The notes beneath the pieces are model-generated. The model was not told the DNA's origin. It did no database searches and worked only from the letters and a program-made list of their open reading frames with translations. Shown here in pieces: positions 60,420-64,000 of a DNA stretch of 64,000 bases; position 1 is the stretch's first letter, and each line of letters opens with the position of its first letter. Source of the DNA: Chloroflexota bacterium (GTDB lineage Bacteria > Chloroflexota > Anaerolineae > Anaerolineales > Villigracilaceae); the NCBI GenBank assembly GCA_016234555.1, contig JACRBJ010000035.1, positions 1 through 64,000 of the forward strand, written 5' to 3'. Made by a program: the position numbers and the translations under genes.

Positions 60420-63299
60420 TTACCTGCCCATGTGCGCCTTCAAGTACTTCCCCGTGCAGGATTCTTTGACCTTCATCACCTGTTCGGGTGTGCCTTCGGC
60501 GATCAACTCACCGCCACCGTCGCCGCCTTCGGGACCGAGGTCGATCAACCAGTCGGCAATCTTGATGATGTCGAGGTTGTGCTCGATGATGAGGACCGAG
60601 TTCCCCGCGCTGACCAGCCGTTGCAGCACCTCGATCAACTTGTGGACATCCGCCGCATGCAAGCCGACGGAGGGTTCGTCCAAAACGTAGAGCGTGCGAC
60701 CCGTTGCGCGGCGCGAGAGTTCCTTCGAGAGCTTCACGCGCTGGGCTTCACCGCCCGAAAGAGTCGTCGCGGGCTGACCAACTCTTACGTAGCCCAGTCC
60801 AACCTCCTGCAACAGTTTCAACTTACTGTGCATCGGCGGATAGTTCTTGAACTCGGCAAGGGCGTGGTCAACGGTCATGTCCAGCACGTCGGCAATCGAA
60901 TACTTGTCGCGGAACATCACCTGCAGTGTCTCGCGGTTGAAGCGCTTGCCGTGACACACATCGCACGGCACGTACACGTCGGGAAGGAACTGCATTTCGA
61001 TTCGCAGTTCACCCTGTCCCTGGCAGGCTTCGCAGCGCCCGCCGTGCACGTTGAAGGAGAAACGACCGGGCTTGTAGCCGCGCACCTTGCTTTCTGGCAG
61101 TTCGGCAAACAACTTGCGGATTTCGTCGAACAGGCCGGTGTAGGTACCGGGGTTCGAGCGCGGCGTACGCCCAATCGGCGACTGGTCGATGTTGATGATC
61201 TTGTCGAGGTGTTCGATACCCTCGATTGTTTCATGATCGCCGCCGTGCGTGTGCGCACCCATCAAACGGGAGGCAAGTTCGTTATACAGAATGTCGCTCA
61301 TCAAGGTGGACTTGCCCGACCCCGAAACGCCGGTGATGCAAACCATCTTTCCCAGCGGGATGTTGACATCGATTCCCTTTAGGTTGTTTGCCCTTGCGTT
61401 GACGATTTTCAACGACTTGCCGTTCCCTTCGCGCCGCTTCTTCGGGACTTCGACCTGCTTCCTGCCCGAGAGGTAGAGTCCAGTCAACGACTTTGGGTGT
61501 GCCAAAATCTGCTTGGGAGTGCCTTCCGCGATGACCTGTCCGCCGTGTTCGCCAGCGGCGGGACCGAGGTCGATCACCCAGTCTGCCTCGCGGATGGTTT
61601 CATCGTCGTGTTCGACGACCAGCACAGTATTGCCCAAATCGCGCAGCCCTTTGAGCGTTTCCAGCAGGCGTGAGTTATCGCGCGGATGCAAGCCAATCGA
61701 AGGCTCGTCCAACACGTACAACACGCCCACCAGCCGCGACCCAACCTGAGTCGCCAGACGAATGCGCTGTGCCTCTCCGCCTGACAACGTGGTCGCGGAA
61801 CGGTTCAGCGTCAAATAATTCAAGCCAACGTTGACCAAAAAGTTCAGTCGTTCATGAATCTCTTTGATAACTCTTTCGGCAATTGTCTTCTGTTTTGTGG
61901 TCAGCGGCGAGTTCTTGCCAGCCAATTTTTTCGCCCACTCCAAAGTAGTGGACACGGGCCAGGAGTTGGCTTCGACGATGTTGATCCCGTCCACAGTCAC
62001 AGCCAGCGCGGCAGGATTGAGCCGCTTGCCCTGACAGGTGGGGCAGGGACGGTCAGACATGAACTCCGAGACCTTCTCGCGGATATACTCGGAGTTTGTC
62101 TCGCGGTAGCGGCGCTCCAGATTGGTGATTACGCCCTCGAAGGCGCGAGTCATCTTGAACTCGTTGCCGTTCGTGTTTCTGTAGACCATCGGGATTTGCT
62201 TTTCGCCCGTGCCATACAAAACGATTCTGAGTTGTTCCTCACTAAGGTCTTTGACTGGCTTATCCAAATCGACCTTGAAATGTCGCGCCGCGGCTTCGAG
62301 ACTCTGCCAGTAGTAGCCGCCCTCCTCTTTGGGACCGCTCCACTCAAGGCTGGCAATCGCTCCCTCGTTCAGACTCCGCTCCGGGTCGGGGATGATTCGC
62401 TCCGGGTCGATCTCCAGTTTGGAGCCAAGTCCCTGACAATCGGGGCAGGCGCCTTGCGGCGTGTTGAACGAAAACGTGCGCGGCTCCACTTCCGAGATGC
62501 TCACGCCGTGCTCCGGACAAGCAAGATGTTCGGAGAAGTTTTGATCTTCACCTTTGTCCACCAGACTGATGGTCAAGTAGCCTTCGCCGAACTTGAGCGC
62601 GGTTTCAATCGAATCGGTCAGGCGGGTCTGCGCAGCTTTGCGTTCCTCTTTTTCACCTTCGTGCGAAATGACCAGACGGTCAACGACGGCTTCGATGGTG
62701 TGCTGTTTGTAGCGGTCGAGTTCGATCTCATCATCAAGCGAGTGGACATTCCCATCCACGCGGACGCGGGTGAAGCCCGCCTTGCGAATCTCCTCGAAGA
62801 CGGCTTGATACGTCCCCTTGCGGGCGCGGACAAGCGGAGCAAGGATTAGGATGCGCGAGCCTTCGGGAAGTTTGGCTACCTTGTCCACGATCTCCTGCGC
62901 CGACTGCTTGACCACCTCACGTCCGCAAACTGGGCAGTGCGGGATGCCCGCGCGCGCAAACAGCAGACGCATGTAGTCGTAGATTTCGGTGACGGTGCCA
63001 ACCGTCGAGCGGGGATTGTGGCTGGTGGATTTCTGGTCGATGCTGACGGCGGGTGACAGCCCGTCGATGTAATCCACATCGGGCTTGTCCATTTGACCGA
63101 TGAACTGCCGCGCATACGCCGAGAGCGATTCCACGTAGCGGCGTTGACCTTCGGCGAAGATGGTGTCGAATGCGAGCGACGATTTGCCCGATCCCGATAA
63201 ACCGGTGATGACCACAAACTTGTCACGCGGGATTTCGACGGTGATGTTTTTCAGATTGTGGACGCGCGCGCCCACGACGCGAATGACGTTCGATGACAT
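60420..63299 (-). CDS. uvrA: Excinuclease ABC subunit A
   Basis: A 959-residue DNA damage recognition ATPase of nucleotide excision repair. There are two ABC modules: Walker [16 protein letters not shown] near residue 32 and [15 protein letters not shown] in the second half, and two signature regions [14 protein letters not shown] and [14 protein letters not shown]. Zinc fingers include CPVCGRE, CPEHG/CPDCQ, CPTCQ and CEACQ/CDVC motifs. The length is normal. AAGGAGAACC precedes the ATG. UvrB and UvrC are not in the window. Confidence 0.97.
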   Translation of the reverse strand: MSSNVIRVVGARVHNLKNITVEIPRDKFVVITGLSGSGKSSLAFDTIFAEGQRRYVESLSAYARQFIGQMDKPDVDYIDGLSPAVSIDQKSTSHNPRSTVGTVTEIYDYMRLLFARAGIPHCPVCGREVVKQSAQEIVDKVAKLPEGSRILILAPLVRARKGTYQAVFEEIRKAGFTRVRVDGNVHSLDDEIELDRYKQHTIEAVVDRLVISHEGEKEERKAAQTRLTDSIETALKFGEGYLTISLVDKGEDQNFSEHLACPEHGVSISEVEPRTFSFNTPQGACPDCQGLGSKLEIDPERIIPDPERSLNEGAIASLEWSGPKEEGGYYWQSLEAAARHFKVDLDKPVKDLSEEQLRIVLYGTGEKQIPMVYRNTNGNEFKMTRAFEGVITNLERRYRETNSEYIREKVSEFMSDRPCPTCQGKRLNPAALAVTVDGINIVEANSWPVSTTLEWAKKLAGKNSPLTTKQKTIAERVIKEIHERLNFLVNVGLNYLTLNRSATTLSGGEAQRIRLATQVGSRLVGVLYVLDEPSIGLHPRDNSRLLETLKGLRDLGNTVLVVEHDDETIREADWVIDLGPAAGEHGGQVIAEGTPKQILAHPKSLTGLYLSGRKQVEVPKKRREGNGKSLKIVNARANNLKGIDVNIPLGKMVCITGVSGSGKSTLMSDILYNELASRLMGAHTHGGDHETIEGIEHLDKIINIDQSPIGRTPRSNPGTYTGLFDEIRKLFAELPESKVRGYKPGRFSFNVHGGRCEACQGQGELRIEMQFLPDVYVPCDVCHGKRFNRETLQVMFRDKYSIADVLDMTVDHALAEFKNYPPMHSKLKLLQEVGLGYVRVGQPATTLSGGEAQRVKLSKELSRRATGRTLYVLDEPSVGLHAADVHKLIEVLQRLVSAGNSVLIIEHNLDIIKIADWLIDLGPEGGDGGGELIAEGTPEQVMKVKESCTGKYLKAHMGR

Positions 63300-63321
63300 G
63301 GTTCTCCTTGGGGATGCTTCA

Positions 63322-63330
63322 ATTGTAGCA
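63322..63330 (-). promoter_or_regulatory. Extended -10 promoter of uvrA
   Basis: On the minus strand TGCTACAAT lies 22 bases before the uvrA ATG. No convincing -35 or LexA-type dyad was recognised. Confidence 0.45.
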
Positions 63331-63489
63331 CAAATGTTTTATATTTGACATCTGGAGTTAAAAGTCTCTGACTTTTGACTCGCTTTGCGAACGACAGGAG
63401 TCGTTGGAGTCCGATTCGCGTTATACTCAGTGTAACTTCTCAAATCCGGCGGTGTTTTCTATGTCAACTCCGCCGGTAAGGTTTAACTC

Positions 63490-64000
63490 TTGCCGGAACT
63501 CGAATACAACGAAGAGGAAATTCTTGCCCGCGCCTCACAGGGAGACCGCGACGCCTTCGGTCAATTGTATGAGCGTTATGTGGAACGCATATTCAACTAT
63601 GTGTACTACCGAACGGGAAATACGCACGACGCCGAAGACCTGACTGCGCGTGTATTCCAGCGTGCGATGAAGCATGTGGTGAATTACACCGATCGCGGCG
63701 TACCGTTTTCCGCCTGGTTGTATCGCATCGCACACAACCTGGTTGCCAACTGGCACCGTGACCGCAGCCGCAAGCAGGAGATTCCGCTGGATGACATTCC
63801 CATCCTGCCGACCAAAGGCGACCACCCGGAGAAGAACCTGGTCAGGTCACAGGAACAGGAATCGTTGTTGAAGATGATCCGCACCCTGCCACCCGAAAGG
63901 CAAAACCTGCTGATCCTGAAATTCGTCGAGGACTTGTCCAACGCGGAGATTGGCGCGATCATGGGCAGGAGCGAGGGAGCTGTAAAAAGCCTGTATCATC
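63490..64000 (+). CDS. ECF-type RNA polymerase sigma factor, cut by the window edge
   Basis: At least 170 residues are encoded and the frame runs off the end. Region 2 reads GDRDAFGQLYERYVERIFNY, TGNTHDAEDLTARVFQRAM and PFSAWLYRIAHNLVANWHRD; region 4 starts at LPPERQNLLILKFVEDLSNAEIG and ends in MGRSEGAVKSLYH. This order is diagnostic for sigma-70 family ECF factors. An in-frame TAA at 63484-63486 forces the start to TTG 63490 (or later); AAGG lies ten bases upstream. An anti-sigma factor may follow outside the window. Confidence 0.9.
   Translation, partial: MPELEYNEEEILARASQGDRDAFGQLYERYVERIFNYVYYRTGNTHDAEDLTARVFQRAMKHVVNYTDRGVPFSAWLYRIAHNLVANWHRDRSRKQEIPLDDIPILPTKGDHPEKNLVRSQEQESLLKMIRTLPPERQNLLILKFVEDLSNAEIGAIMGRSEGAVKSLYH

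Noticed and set aside
63404..63643. 79-codon plus-strand frame near the right edge
   Set aside because: It overlaps the ECF sigma factor in another frame and has no family features; the sigma factor frame is the real gene.

Overview
The window reads as a chromosomal stretch of a mesophilic member of the Chloroflexota, most likely class Anaerolineae. This is inferred from overall style: many multi-GAF/PAS sensor kinases, LysM proteins with Thr/Pro-rich linkers, a membrane-anchored alpha-2-macroglobulin, an M29 aminopeptidase, and frequent AGGAG ribosome binding sites. There is no rRNA or other decisive marker gene, and I recognised no tRNA, CRISPR array, phage or complete insertion sequence. 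GC is moderate except for an AT-rich island at about 30.5-35.2 kb.

Layout. 0-7 kb: two tandem CreD-like membrane paralogues, a methyltransferase, a small membrane protein, an SLC13/RCK_C permease and a small STAS-like protein, with a duplicated 42-codon segment nearby. 7-11.5 kb: a histidine kinase with a cyclic-nucleotide-type sensor domain, a three-LysM secreted protein, a PspC protein, an M29 aminopeptidase and a receiver protein. 11.6-17.5 kb: one very large alpha-2-macroglobulin with a CLEQ thioester. 17.6-21.4 kb: glycerol catabolism (glpK, glpD), split by a GxxExxY gene flanked by inverted repeats. 21.5-30.3 kb: M20 amidohydrolase, methylglyoxal synthase, nitroreductase, aminotransferase, small secreted and lipoproteins, and an APH-like kinase. 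30.5-35.2 kb: AT-rich island with a three-gene signalling operon (triple-GAF histidine kinase, lone receiver, membrane protein). 35.2-38 kb: an HU-like protein, a tiny membrane protein and a 598-residue unknown protein. 38-46.2 kb: YraN, a GT4 glycosyltransferase, a sulfur carrier plus tRNA thiolase pair (TtuB/TtuA type), a Ser/Thr kinase divergent from an FHA-winged-helix regulator, a flavin-type oxidoreductase, a PIG-L deacetylase and an unknown two-gene operon. 46.3-55.4 kb: c-di-GMP and two-component signalling, YjbQ and BioY. 55.6-64 kb: housekeeping genes (cyclic-2,3-DPG-synthetase-like, argS, rpsT, LysM protein, uvrA) and the start of an ECF sigma factor cut by the window edge.

The most interesting signals are small DNA elements that alter genes: a perfect palindrome that adds seven codons after the Gly-Gly of a ubiquitin-like sulfur carrier; a 68-69 bp palindromic repeat in two copies, one of which supplies the last codons and stop of an aminotransferase; an inverted-repeat-bounded GxxExxY cassette inside the glycerol locus, with a gene-less relative 20 kb away; and a duplicated 42-codon reading frame bounded by stops whose amino acids look conserved. 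The AT-rich signalling island is the best candidate for an undescribed multi-gene system. All functions are read from sequence alone.
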